A stretch of 64,000 nucleotides of DNA from Chryseobacterium oryzae (GTDB lineage Bacteria > Bacteroidota > Bacteroidia > Flavobacteriales > Weeksellaceae). Shown piece by piece: positions 9,141 through 16,642 of the stretch. Position 1 is the first letter of the stretch; the number at the start of each line of letters is the position of its first letter. The DNA lies in assembly GCF_022811665.1 (NCBI RefSeq), contig NZ_CP094529.1:1178001-1242000 (forward strand), written 5' to 3'. Both the position numbers and the translations under genes were made by a program. The notes under the pieces are model-generated. The model worked only from the letters and a program-made list of their open reading frames with translations, made no database searches and was not told where the DNA came from.

Positions 9141-10724
9141 ATGAAAATCCAGTATATTTTAGCACTTACGATGATTTCATCTATGGCACTTTCTCAGACT
9201 TCGGTTTCGGGATATGTGTTCGAAGATGCCAATCACAATCAAAAAAGAGAAAATAAAGAGAAAGGTATTGAAGCAGTAGCTGTTTCTAACGGAACTCAGG
9301 TGGTACTCACCGATAAAAACGGAAGATACAGTTTGCCGGTGGCAGAAGGACAGACCATATTTGTTGTAAAACCATCAGGATATATGACGCCTGTTAATCA
9401 AAATAATCTTCCTCAATATTATTATCAGTACAAACCGAAAGGTTCTCCTGCAGACTTTAAATATAAAGGAACCGCTCCAACAGGTGAATTGCCAAAAGAG
9501 CTAAATTTTGCACTCAATAAACAAAATGAAAGCAAAAATTTTGATATTTTGGTTTTCGGAGATCCACAGCCTTATACAGAAAAGCAGTTAGATTATTTCA
9601 GGAGAGCAATTGTAAATGAAGCTAAAACAAATAAGAAAAAAGCAGTTTTCGGAATCAGTCTTGGAGATTTGGTAGGAGATGATTTAAGCCTTCAGAAACC
9701 TTATGCAGATGTTATGAAAGATATGGGTTTGCCTTGGTACAATGTAATGGGAAATCATGATATGAATTACGATGCAAAAGAAGATGATTTATCCGACGAA
9801 ACTTTTGAGTCTAATTTTGGTCCTGCTAATTATTCATTTAACTACGGGAATGTGCATTTCATTATTCTTGATGATATATTGTACCCGGATCCGAGAGACG
9901 GAAAAGGATATTGGGGAGGATTTCGTGAAGATCAGCTTCAGTTTATTGAAAATGATTTAAAACTGGTTGACAAAAATAAGCTTGTCGTAGTTTCTCTTCA
10001 TATTCCGTTGGAGCATACCAATGAAGATAATTTTAGAAATACAGACCGCCAAAAACTGTTCAATTATCTTGCTCCTTTTCAGAATGCACTTATTCTTTCG
10101 GCTCATACCCACATTCAGCAACAGCTTTTTTACGGAAAAAAAACAGGTTGGAGTGGTGCTAAAGAATTGCACGAATACAATGTAGGAACCACTTGTGGAG
10201 ACTGGTGGTCGGGTACAGCAGATGAAATTGGTTTGCCGACTTCTACAATGAGAGATGGTACTGCGAAAGGATATTCTTTTATTAGTTTTAACGATAATCA
10301 GTACAAAATAAAATACAAAACAGCGGGAAAACCTGACGATTACCAAATACAGTTATACGTTCCGAAGGTAATTCCACATCCATCCAAAACTTCGGCAAAA
10401 ATTCTTGCCAATTTCTTTATGGGAAGCAAAAAAGATAAGCTGGAATACAGGATAGACGGTGGGAAATGGGAAGAAATGGATTATAACGAAACAGTAGATT
10501 CCAATTTCGCATTGTCGGTTTTCAAATGGGATACTACTCCTACAATTTTGGCGGGAAGAAGACCTTCTAATCCGGAAAATTCAAAACATATCTGGACTGC
10601 AGATTTCCCTAAAAAACTTTCTTTAGGCAAACATACTGTTGAGGTAAAAGCTGTAGATATGTACGGAAATGAGTCTACTTCATCAGCAGAATTCGATGTT
10701 CAGAATGCTGTAATTATTCCTTAA
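9141..10724 (+). CDS. Exported calcineurin-like metallophosphoesterase, three-domain
   Basis: A 527-residue exported enzyme. Residues 1-18 form a signal peptide; about 20-85 form an SdrD/B-like or carboxypeptidase-regulatory-like sandwich (GYVFEDANHNQKRE); about 134-400 form the phosphoesterase core; the C-terminal part is another beta domain. Metal-binding motifs are visible: DPQP (Asp141), GDLVGDD (Asp176), GNHD (204-207), SLHIP and SAHTH. This matches calcineurin-like phosphoesterases with added N- and C-terminal domains. It starts 30 bases after susD and probably ends the susCD transcript. Likely substrates are phosphomonoesters or diesters released from the ligand imported by SusCD; the specificity is unknown. 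Confidence 0.9.
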   Translation: MKIQYILALTMISSMALSQTSVSGYVFEDANHNQKRENKEKGIEAVAVSNGTQVVLTDKNGRYSLPVAEGQTIFVVKPSGYMTPVNQNNLPQYYYQYKPKGSPADFKYKGTAPTGELPKELNFALNKQNESKNFDILVFGDPQPYTEKQLDYFRRAIVNEAKTNKKKAVFGISLGDLVGDDLSLQKPYADVMKDMGLPWYNVMGNHDMNYDAKEDDLSDETFESNFGPANYSFNYGNVHFIILDDILYPDPRDGKGYWGGFREDQLQFIENDLKLVDKNKLVVVSLHIPLEHTNEDNFRNTDRQKLFNYLAPFQNALILSAHTHIQQQLFYGKKTGWSGAKELHEYNVGTTCGDWWSGTADEIGLPTSTMRDGTAKGYSFISFNDNQYKIKYKTAGKPDDYQIQLYVPKVIPHPSKTSAKILANFFMGSKKDKLEYRIDGGKWEEMDYNETVDSNFALSVFKWDTTPTILAGRRPSNPENSKHIWTADFPKKLSLGKHTVEVKAVDMYGNESTSSAEFDVQNAVIIP

Positions 10725-10753
10725 AAATTTAATTTACTATACTTTCAATGAAG

Positions 10754-10782
10754 CCGGTTCTGTTATTCAGAATCGGTTTTTA
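10754..10782 (+). terminator. Terminator after the susCD-phosphoesterase operon
   Basis: CCGGTTCTG pairs with CAGAATCGG (one G-T wobble) across a short loop and is followed by five T. Confidence 0.75.
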
Positions 10783-10846
10783 TTTTCAGAATAAAAAATA
10801 GTTTCAATGATTATTTGATGAAAAAAAGCCATTAAAACAGTTAAAA

Positions 10847-11509
10847 TCAACTGAAATAACCTGAAATTTTATCCAAAAAAAGTTCATTGTAGTCAGATAC
10901 TACAATATCAGCCAAATCATAACTCTGGTTTAGAGAATGTAAACTTTTATAGGCAGCACAGAAAATTCCTGCACGTTTTGCAGCCAAAATTCCGTTGGTA
11001 GAATCTTCAATTACCATACAGTTTTCCGTAGGTTCTTGGGCTAATTTTGCGGCAATCTGAAAAACTTCAGGGTGAGGTTTAGACTCTTTCAAATCTGCAC
11101 CGCTTATTTTTCCTCCGAAATATTTTTCCAGATCAAATTTCTCAAAGACCATGTTTATGGTAGTCATGGTTGCAGAAGAAGCCAGAATAAGTTTAATTCC
11201 GTTATGGTAATAATGTTCAATTAAAGTTTTCACTCCCGGGATAAGATCAAATTCCTCATCATTATAAAAATAATCTTTAAAATGACTTCTTTTAATGGCG
11301 GCAATATCTTCGTGAGAATGCTTTAAATTGAATTGATTGATTAAAGTTTCACAAACTTTTTTGGTAGATGCACCCGTAAATGAAGAATACAAATCTGCTG
11401 AAACTTCAATTTCCAGTTCGTCAAAAGTTTTAAAATAGGCTTTTTTGTGAAGAGGTTCTGTATCTACAATTACGCCGTCCATATCGAACAGTACTGCTTT
11501 TAAAGGCAT
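10847..11509 (-). CDS. HAD-superfamily hydrolase, beta-phosphoglucomutase/phosphatase-like
   Basis: A 220-residue HAD subfamily I protein. Motif I is FDMDGVIVDTEP (nucleophile Asp9, acid/base Asp11), motif II is the Ser/Thr in LASSA, motif III is the Lys in ESKPHPEVF and motif IV is VIEDSTNG. The helical cap with a DLIPGVKTLIEHY segment is typical of beta-phosphoglucomutase-like phosphatases. I chose the ATG at 11507-11509 rather than an in-frame upstream ATG (11611), because the product then begins directly at MPLKAVLFDMDG and a -7 promoter element lies between the two. The substrate is probably a sugar phosphate but cannot be fixed from sequence. Confidence 0.88.
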   Translation of the reverse strand: MPLKAVLFDMDGVIVDTEPLHKKAYFKTFDELEIEVSADLYSSFTGASTKKVCETLINQFNLKHSHEDIAAIKRSHFKDYFYNDEEFDLIPGVKTLIEHYYHNGIKLILASSATMTTINMVFEKFDLEKYFGGKISGADLKESKPHPEVFQIAAKLAQEPTENCMVIEDSTNGILAAKRAGIFCAAYKSLHSLNQSYDLADIVVSDYNELFLDKISGYFS

Positions 11510-11524
11510 ATTCTTATTTTTATA

Positions 11525-11532
11525 CAAAGTTA
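11525..11532 (-). promoter_or_regulatory. -7 promoter element for the HAD hydrolase gene
   Basis: The reverse strand reads TAACTTTG, 15 bases before the chosen ATG at 11509; this also argues against the longer start at 11611. Confidence 0.5.
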
Positions 11533-11619
11533 GCGAATTTGTATCGGATGAAATAAAAATGCTTTTTAAAATGTATCTTTTGAAATAAGTATATTTCCGG
11601 CAATTTCCCAACTTCTTTG

Positions 11620-11627
11620 TATCTTTG
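11620..11627 (+). promoter_or_regulatory. -7 promoter element for the agmatinase gene
   Basis: TATCTTTG matches TAnnTTTG, 48 bases before the ATG at 11676. Confidence 0.5.
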
Positions 11628-11675
11628 GCAAAATATTTTTAATCTCAAATTGTTATAAAATTTTAATCAGAATAT

Positions 11676-12527
11676 ATGAAAACATACGCAGGAATTCCTG
11701 AAGAAAACGCTTCATTAGAAAATTCAAAAGTGGTTTTGGTGACTGTTCCTTACGATGGAACTTCAACTTGGGGAAAAGGTGCCGATAAAGGCCCGGAATT
11801 GTTCTTGGATGCTTCCGAAAATATGGAACTTTACGACATAGAAACAGGCACCGAACCTTATCTTGAAGGAGTATTTCTTGCAGGAGAAGTTGCAGAAAAT
11901 TCTACTCCGGAAGCGATGACAGAAGCTGTTTATCAAAAAACAAAAGAGCTTTTGAAAACAGATAAGCTGTTTACACTTTTTGGCGGAGAACATTCGGTTT
12001 CTATCGGTTCTATTCGTGCTGTAGGAGAGAAGTATGATAATTTAACGGTACTTCAGTTAGATGCACATACAGATTTGCGTCCAGATTTTCACGGTTCTAC
12101 TTCTAACCATGCGTGTGCGGTTTTTGAGGCTAATCAGAAACATAATTTGGTTCAGGTGGGAATCCGTTCGATGGATGCAGAAGAAAATCAATATTTACCG
12201 GAAGGAAGAGTATTTTTTGCTCACGAAATTGCCAACAACGAAAACTGGGTTAACGATGTATTAGAAAAAGTTTCAGGAAATGTATATATTACGATAGATT
12301 TGGATGCTTTCGATCCTTCTATTGCTCCGTCTACAGGAACTCCGGAACCGGGCGGTTTACAATGGTATCCAACGTTGGAATTGCTGAGAAAAGTATTCGA
12401 AAAATGTAACGTAGTTGCTTTTGATATTGTTGAATTGATGGATTCACCTTATTCTAAACCTACAGCATTTTTAGCAGCAAAATTATATTATAAGATGTTG
12501 GCATATTATCACATCAACAAAGATTAA
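11676..12527 (+). CDS. speB: Agmatinase (ureohydrolase family)
   Basis: A 283-residue ureohydrolase predicted to cleave agmatine to putrescine and urea. The binuclear manganese ligands are all present: GGEHS (His106), DAHTD (Asp129, His131, Asp133) and DLDAFDP (Asp208, Asp210). The length and the SMDAEE segment suit agmatinase better than arginase, but formimidoylglutamase and guanidino-acid hydrolases share these motifs, so substrate is inferred. In polyamine synthesis it would act after arginine decarboxylase, which is not in this window. It has its own promoter and a weak terminator and appears monocistronic. Confidence 0.85.
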   Translation: MKTYAGIPEENASLENSKVVLVTVPYDGTSTWGKGADKGPELFLDASENMELYDIETGTEPYLEGVFLAGEVAENSTPEAMTEAVYQKTKELLKTDKLFTLFGGEHSVSIGSIRAVGEKYDNLTVLQLDAHTDLRPDFHGSTSNHACAVFEANQKHNLVQVGIRSMDAEENQYLPEGRVFFAHEIANNENWVNDVLEKVSGNVYITIDLDAFDPSIAPSTGTPEPGGLQWYPTLELLRKVFEKCNVVAFDIVELMDSPYSKPTAFLAAKLYYKMLAYYHINKD

Positions 12528-12551
12528 AATTCCGCAGGAAACGGATTTTTT
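12526..12551 (+). terminator. Weak terminator after speB
   Basis: AAAATTCCG and CGGATTTTT form a short stem with one bulged base around a 7-8 base loop, ending in T6. Confidence 0.5.
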
Positions 12552-12593
12552 ATTCAGTTTTTTCTCTTGAAATTTGTATAAACAAAAATAAAT

Positions 12594-13445
12594 ATGTCCG
12601 AGCAGAAAGAGTTTGATTATCAGAGAATTGCAAAAGCGATAGACTTCATTAGAGAAAATTTCAAAATGCAGCCTAATCTGGATGAAATTGCCGAAAAAGT
12701 AAATCTTAGTCCGGCTCATTTTCAGAAAATGTTTTCGGATTGGGCAGGAACCAGTCCGAAGAAATTTCTCCAGTTCATCAGTTTAGAACATGCCAAAAAT
12801 TTGCTGAAAAACGACAAAGCAACGCTGTTTGATGTTACTTTAAGTACCGGACTATCCAGTACAAGCAGATTACACGATCTTTTTGTGAAAATGGAAGGAA
12901 TGACACCGGCAGAATACAAAAACGGCGGAAAAAACTTGAAAATAAATTACAGCTTCTTCGAAAGTCCTTTCGGGAAAATGATTGCAGCTTCTACACATAA
13001 AGGAATCTGTTACATGGCATTCGAAGAAGAAAATGATAAAGCATTGGGAGATTTATATGTTAAATTTCCCAATGCTTCTTTTTTTGAATGCAAAGATGAT
13101 TTTCAGGATAATGCATTGTCTATTTTCAATAAAGACTGGTCTCAATTAAATACCATTAAACTACATTTGAAAGGAACAGATTTTCAGCTTAAAGTCTGGG
13201 AGAGTTTGTTTACTATTCCAATGGGAAAACTGTCGACTTACGGTAATCTGGCGGAAAAAATAGGAAATCCTAAAGCTTCAAGAGCTGTCGGAACTGCCAT
13301 TGGCAGTAATCCTGTTGCATTTCTCATTCCATGTCACAGAGTAATTCAGTCTTCAGGGAAAATAGGCGGATATATGTGGGGAAGTGAAAGAAAAGAATTG
13401 ATGATTGGTTGGGAAAGTTCACATATTTATCCTGATTCAATTTAA
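12594..13445 (+). CDS. AraC-type regulator fused to methylated-DNA-protein cysteine methyltransferase (Ada-like)
   Basis: A 283-residue two-domain protein. Residues 8-108 are an AraC/XylS double helix-turn-helix (LDEIAEKVNLSPAHFQKMF and LFDVTLSTGLSSTSRLHDLF). Residues 117-278 are an O6-alkylguanine-DNA alkyltransferase with the active-site motif IPCHRV (Cys247) and the upstream SRAVGTAIGSNP and GKLSTYGNLA segments. It would remove alkyl groups from guanine in a suicide reaction. The N-terminal Ada zinc domain whose cysteine senses methylphosphotriesters in E. coli is missing, so it must be regulated differently. An AlkB-like gene follows after 41 bases, making a compact alkylation-repair unit. 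Confidence 0.93.
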   Translation: MSEQKEFDYQRIAKAIDFIRENFKMQPNLDEIAEKVNLSPAHFQKMFSDWAGTSPKKFLQFISLEHAKNLLKNDKATLFDVTLSTGLSSTSRLHDLFVKMEGMTPAEYKNGGKNLKINYSFFESPFGKMIAASTHKGICYMAFEEENDKALGDLYVKFPNASFFECKDDFQDNALSIFNKDWSQLNTIKLHLKGTDFQLKVWESLFTIPMGKLSTYGNLAEKIGNPKASRAVGTAIGSNPVAFLIPCHRVIQSSGKIGGYMWGSERKELMIGWESSHIYPDSI

Positions 13446-13486
13446 TAATATTTAGCCATTTTCCATTCTAATAATTTATTCTAATT

Positions 13487-14098
13487 ATGAACGGTTTGTT
13501 TGATGATATTCAGGATTTCCCGATCAGTATTCTTCCCAAAGATGGAAAAACCGAATATTACGGGAAAATTTTCAACGAAGAAGAATGCGGAAAATATTAC
13601 CAATATTTGTTGAATCAGATTCCTTGGGAAAATGATGAGGCAATCATTTTTGGGAAATTAATCATCACAAAAAGAAAAGTAGCGTGGTTTGGGGAAAAAG
13701 CGTTTGAATATACCTATTCTAACCGAACAAAATTGGCTAAAATATGGACTCCCGAATTGCTGGTTCTGAAGCAGAAGTGTGAGAAAATTTCTGGTGAAAC
13801 GTATAATTCCTGTCTTCTCAATTTATATCATGATGGCAGCGAAGGAATGGCATATCACAGTGATGGCGAAAAAGATTTAAAGAAAAACGGAGCCATTGCA
13901 TCGCTAACTTTTGGTGCAGAAAGGAAATTTTCGTTTAAGCATAAACAGACCAAGGAACGAATAGACATTTTACTGGAAAACGGAAGTTTACTGGTGATGA
14001 AAGATAATACACAGGAAAATTGGCTTCACAGACTTCCGCCAACTTCAAAAATTAATTTTCCAAGGATAAATCTTACTTTCAGAACAATCGAAAACTGA
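13487..14098 (+). CDS. alkB: AlkB-like 2-oxoglutarate/Fe(II)-dependent DNA repair dioxygenase
   Basis: A 203-residue dioxygenase of the AlkB/ALKBH2-3 type that oxidatively removes methyl groups from N1-methyladenine and N3-methylcytosine. The iron triad is visible as HSD (His124, Asp126) and WLHRLP (His181), with the 2-oxoglutarate-binding R-x-N-x-x-x-R pattern in PRINLTFR (Arg193, Asn195, Arg199). NLYHDGSEGMAYHSD and the FGKLIITKRKVAWFG loop resemble ALKBH2-like enzymes. It lies 41 bases downstream of the AraC-Ada fusion, which fits co-expression after alkylation damage. Confidence 0.92.
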   Translation: MNGLFDDIQDFPISILPKDGKTEYYGKIFNEEECGKYYQYLLNQIPWENDEAIIFGKLIITKRKVAWFGEKAFEYTYSNRTKLAKIWTPELLVLKQKCEKISGETYNSCLLNLYHDGSEGMAYHSDGEKDLKKNGAIASLTFGAERKFSFKHKQTKERIDILLENGSLLVMKDNTQENWLHRLPPTSKINFPRINLTFRTIEN

Positions 14099-14179
14099 TT
14101 TTTATGGTTGTTTTATAAAATTTATAATTTTTCTGATTTCAAAATCTTAAAAAAAGAAGTGTTTGATTAATTTTACCCG

Positions 14180-15058
14180 ATGAAAAAGATTTTCTTATCA
14201 TTATTACTCATGATTTCCAGTTGTTTATTTTCTCAACAGGCAAGAATTTTCAAAATAAAAAAATACAGAATTGCTACGTTGAATGAAAAGGTTCAGGAAA
14301 CATCCGGCTTGAATATTTTTAACGGAAAATTATATACTTTTAACGACAGTGGAAATACTCCGGAAATTTTTGAGCTCAATCCAAAATCAGGAGAAATTCT
14401 GCAAAATTTCATTGTAAAAGCTGAAAATAAAGATTGGGAAGCCCTTACAAACGATGGTAAAAACTTTTATATCGGAGATTTTGGCAATAATTCTGGGACA
14501 AGAAAAGATTTGAAAATCTATCGCGTTCCTTTTTCAGAAAATACCATTGTAAACGATTCTTTAAAAGTTATTTCTTTTGAATATCCCGAACAGAAAGATT
14601 TTTCAGCCAAAAACAGATCTACAGATTTCGATGCAGAAGCAATGATTTTTCTCAATGGTAAAATACATCTTTTTACAAAAGAATGGGCTTCGAAATCAAC
14701 GGCTCATTATGCAATAGATCCGCAAAATTCTGAAAAACAAGAAGCAATAAAGCTTGAAGCTTTCAAAACCAATTTTTTAGTTACCGATGCTTCTTATTTT
14801 GAAGGAAAATTATATTTAATAGGCTACACCAAAAAAACTGAAGTCTTTCTTGAAGTGTATAACGAAACCGAGCCAGGTATTTTTTTTAAAGAAAATCCGA
14901 AACGTTTTTTTCTGGGAAGCGCATTATCTATTGGTCAGATTGAAGGTATTGCGGTCAATTCGGAGGGGATTTATATTTCTGGGGAAAAATTCAGCTCTCC
15001 GCTTGGTGGAGAAAAACAAAGTCTATACTTCATCCCAAAAGAGAAGTTTAAGGATTAG
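14180..15058 (+). CDS. Exported protein of unknown function, possible beta-propeller
   Basis: A 292-residue protein with an N-terminal hydrophobic signal peptide (1-19, ending LFSQ). The rest has repeated beta-rich segments with alternating short phrases (GLNIFNGKLYTFNDSGNTPEIF, FYIGDFGNNSG, AMIFLNGKIHLFTKEW, ASYFEGKLYLIGYTK, GIAVNSEGIYISGEKF), each about 45-60 residues apart. This periodicity suggests a propeller-like fold similar to SdiA-regulated or esterase-like-of-phytase proteins. No catalytic motif is recognisable and no C-terminal T9SS signal is present. It stands alone between alkB and the polyprenyl synthase gene. Confidence 0.8.
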   Translation: MKKIFLSLLLMISSCLFSQQARIFKIKKYRIATLNEKVQETSGLNIFNGKLYTFNDSGNTPEIFELNPKSGEILQNFIVKAENKDWEALTNDGKNFYIGDFGNNSGTRKDLKIYRVPFSENTIVNDSLKVISFEYPEQKDFSAKNRSTDFDAEAMIFLNGKIHLFTKEWASKSTAHYAIDPQNSEKQEAIKLEAFKTNFLVTDASYFEGKLYLIGYTKKTEVFLEVYNETEPGIFFKENPKRFFLGSALSIGQIEGIAVNSEGIYISGEKFSSPLGGEKQSLYFIPKEKFKD

Positions 15059-15189
15059 ACGAGTTTTAATCCAAAAAATTCTTCCAATAATTTTATTTTT
15101 TTTGATTATTAATAGCAATTGATTTTTTGGTTGCGAGATAAAAAAGCATACATTCAAATTAAATACTGTTAATATTTGCCGAAAACAAT

Positions 15190-15197
15190 TATCTTTG
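15190..15197 (+). promoter_or_regulatory. -7 promoter element for the polyprenyl synthase gene
   Basis: TATCTTTG matches TAnnTTTG, 37 bases before the GTG start at 15235, and supports that start. Confidence 0.5.
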
Positions 15198-15234
15198 TGG
15201 GAATTAATCAACAATCACCTTTCATTCTTACTTC

Positions 15235-16212
15235 GTGGCAAACATTGTAGAAGAAATCAAGAGACCGATCAATGAAGAAATGAAACTTTTCGAGCAGAAG
15301 TTTTATGAATCTATGCAGAGCAAAGTTCCTTTGTTGGATAAAGTTACCCGTTTTATCGTAACAACAAAAGGAAAGCAAATGCGTCCCATGTTCGTATTTC
15401 TCTGTGCCAAACTTACAGGTAATGTTAACGAAAAAACATATCGCGGAGCATCTATGATTGAGCTTATTCATACTGCAACACTCGTGCATGATGATGTGGT
15501 AGATGAAAGTTTCAAAAGACGTAATTTCTTTTCGATAAATGCATTATGGAAGAATAAAATTGCTGTTTTAGTAGGCGATTTTCTCCTTTCGAAGGCGGTT
15601 TTGCTTTCAACAGATCATAAAGATTATGATTTGCTGAGCGTTATTTCAAGAACAATTCGCGAAATGTCTGAAGGGGAACTTCTGCAGTTGGAAAAAGCCA
15701 GAAAACTGGATATTACGGAAGATGTCTATTACGAAATTATCAGGCAGAAAACGGCTACTCTTATCGCAGCCTGTTGTGAAATAGGGGCACTTTCTAACGG
15801 TGTAGACGAAGCTTTGGCGAAAAAAATGATGGATTTCGGAACATTTACCGGCATGGCATTTCAGATTAAAGACGATTTGTTTGATTATTTAAGTTCGAAT
15901 ATTATCGGTAAACCTGTAGGAATCGATATTAAAGAACAAAAAATGACTCTTCCTCTTATCCATACTCTCAAAATTGCAAACGAAACCGAAAGGAAGTATT
16001 ATTTTGATACCATAAAACGTTACAACAACGATCAGAAAAGGGTTAAAGAACTTATTTCATTCGTAAAAAGTTCTGGTGGTTTAGATTATGCCGTTCAGGT
16101 AATGAAAGATTTTCAGCAAAAAGCCAAAAATATTTTGGATGAATTTCCGGATTCTGAGCCTAAAAAATCTCTACATCTTATGTTAGATTACGTTATTGAA
16201 AGAAAATTTTAG
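15235..16212 (+). CDS. Polyprenyl diphosphate synthase (octaprenyl/heptaprenyl type)
   Basis: A 325-residue trans-prenyltransferase that would condense isopentenyl diphosphate units to build the side chain of menaquinone. Both aspartate-rich motifs are present: VHDDVVD (Asp86, Asp87, Asp90) and IKDDLFDY (Asp213, Asp214, Asp217); the substrate-binding GKQMRP (45-51) is also intact. The start codon is GTG at 15235, giving MANIVEEIKRP, consistent with family length and the upstream promoter. Chain length cannot be set by eye; octaprenyl or related medium-length products are likely. It is convergent with the small membrane protein gene that ends 1 base away. Confidence 0.93.
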   Translation: MANIVEEIKRPINEEMKLFEQKFYESMQSKVPLLDKVTRFIVTTKGKQMRPMFVFLCAKLTGNVNEKTYRGASMIELIHTATLVHDDVVDESFKRRNFFSINALWKNKIAVLVGDFLLSKAVLLSTDHKDYDLLSVISRTIREMSEGELLQLEKARKLDITEDVYYEIIRQKTATLIAACCEIGALSNGVDEALAKKMMDFGTFTGMAFQIKDDLFDYLSSNIIGKPVGIDIKEQKMTLPLIHTLKIANETERKYYFDTIKRYNNDQKRVKELISFVKSSGGLDYAVQVMKDFQQKAKNILDEFPDSEPKKSLHLMLDYVIERKF

Positions 16213-16213
16213 A

Positions 16214-16507
16214 TTAAATAATTTTCACAGTTACGATAATCACAGATAAAACAATACAAAATAAAGCGGATAAAAATAAATAATCCGCAATCGTTTCGCA
16301 CTTGTTTGCCAGCTTTTCTCTGTCGGTTCTTATAGACAGAAAAGAAAAAAAGCAGCTGAATGCAAAAAACAGACATGCAATACCTGCAAATTCATCAAGA
16401 TGCGTATTGGAACTGAATTTCGAGATCTTTAAAGACGTAATAATCACCAGAGAAAACCCCAAAAGATTGCTGGAGGCGTTCAGAATATGGCTCGATTTTT
16501 TTTCCAT
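16214..16507 (-). CDS. Small membrane protein of unknown function
   Basis: A 97-residue protein with three hydrophobic segments at about 15-28, 41-60 and 76-96, separated by short charged loops (SIRTDREKLANKCETIAD). This length and pattern suggest an inner-membrane protein. No domain is recognised. The ORF ends 2 bases past the end of the polyprenyl synthase gene on the opposite strand, a tight convergent arrangement that leaves no room for a separate terminator. The start ATG at 16505-16507 is the only one giving the complete first hydrophobic segment. Confidence 0.7.
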   Translation of the reverse strand: MEKKSSHILNASSNLLGFSLVIITSLKISKFSSNTHLDEFAGIACLFFAFSCFFSFLSIRTDREKLANKCETIADYLFLSALFCIVLSVIIVTVKII

Positions 16508-16642
16508 AACGTAATTTTATACTAAGATATAGACAATAATTTTTATTATCAAATTTTTAAAAAATATTATTGAAAATTAAAATTAATTTAAAAAGTGTAT
16601 ATTAGCAAAATACTTCAAAATAAAAATATTTAATATTTGGCT

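Noticed and set aside
11510-11611. Longer start for the HAD hydrolase
   Set aside because: The extra 34 residues have no family match and a promoter element lies between the two starts.
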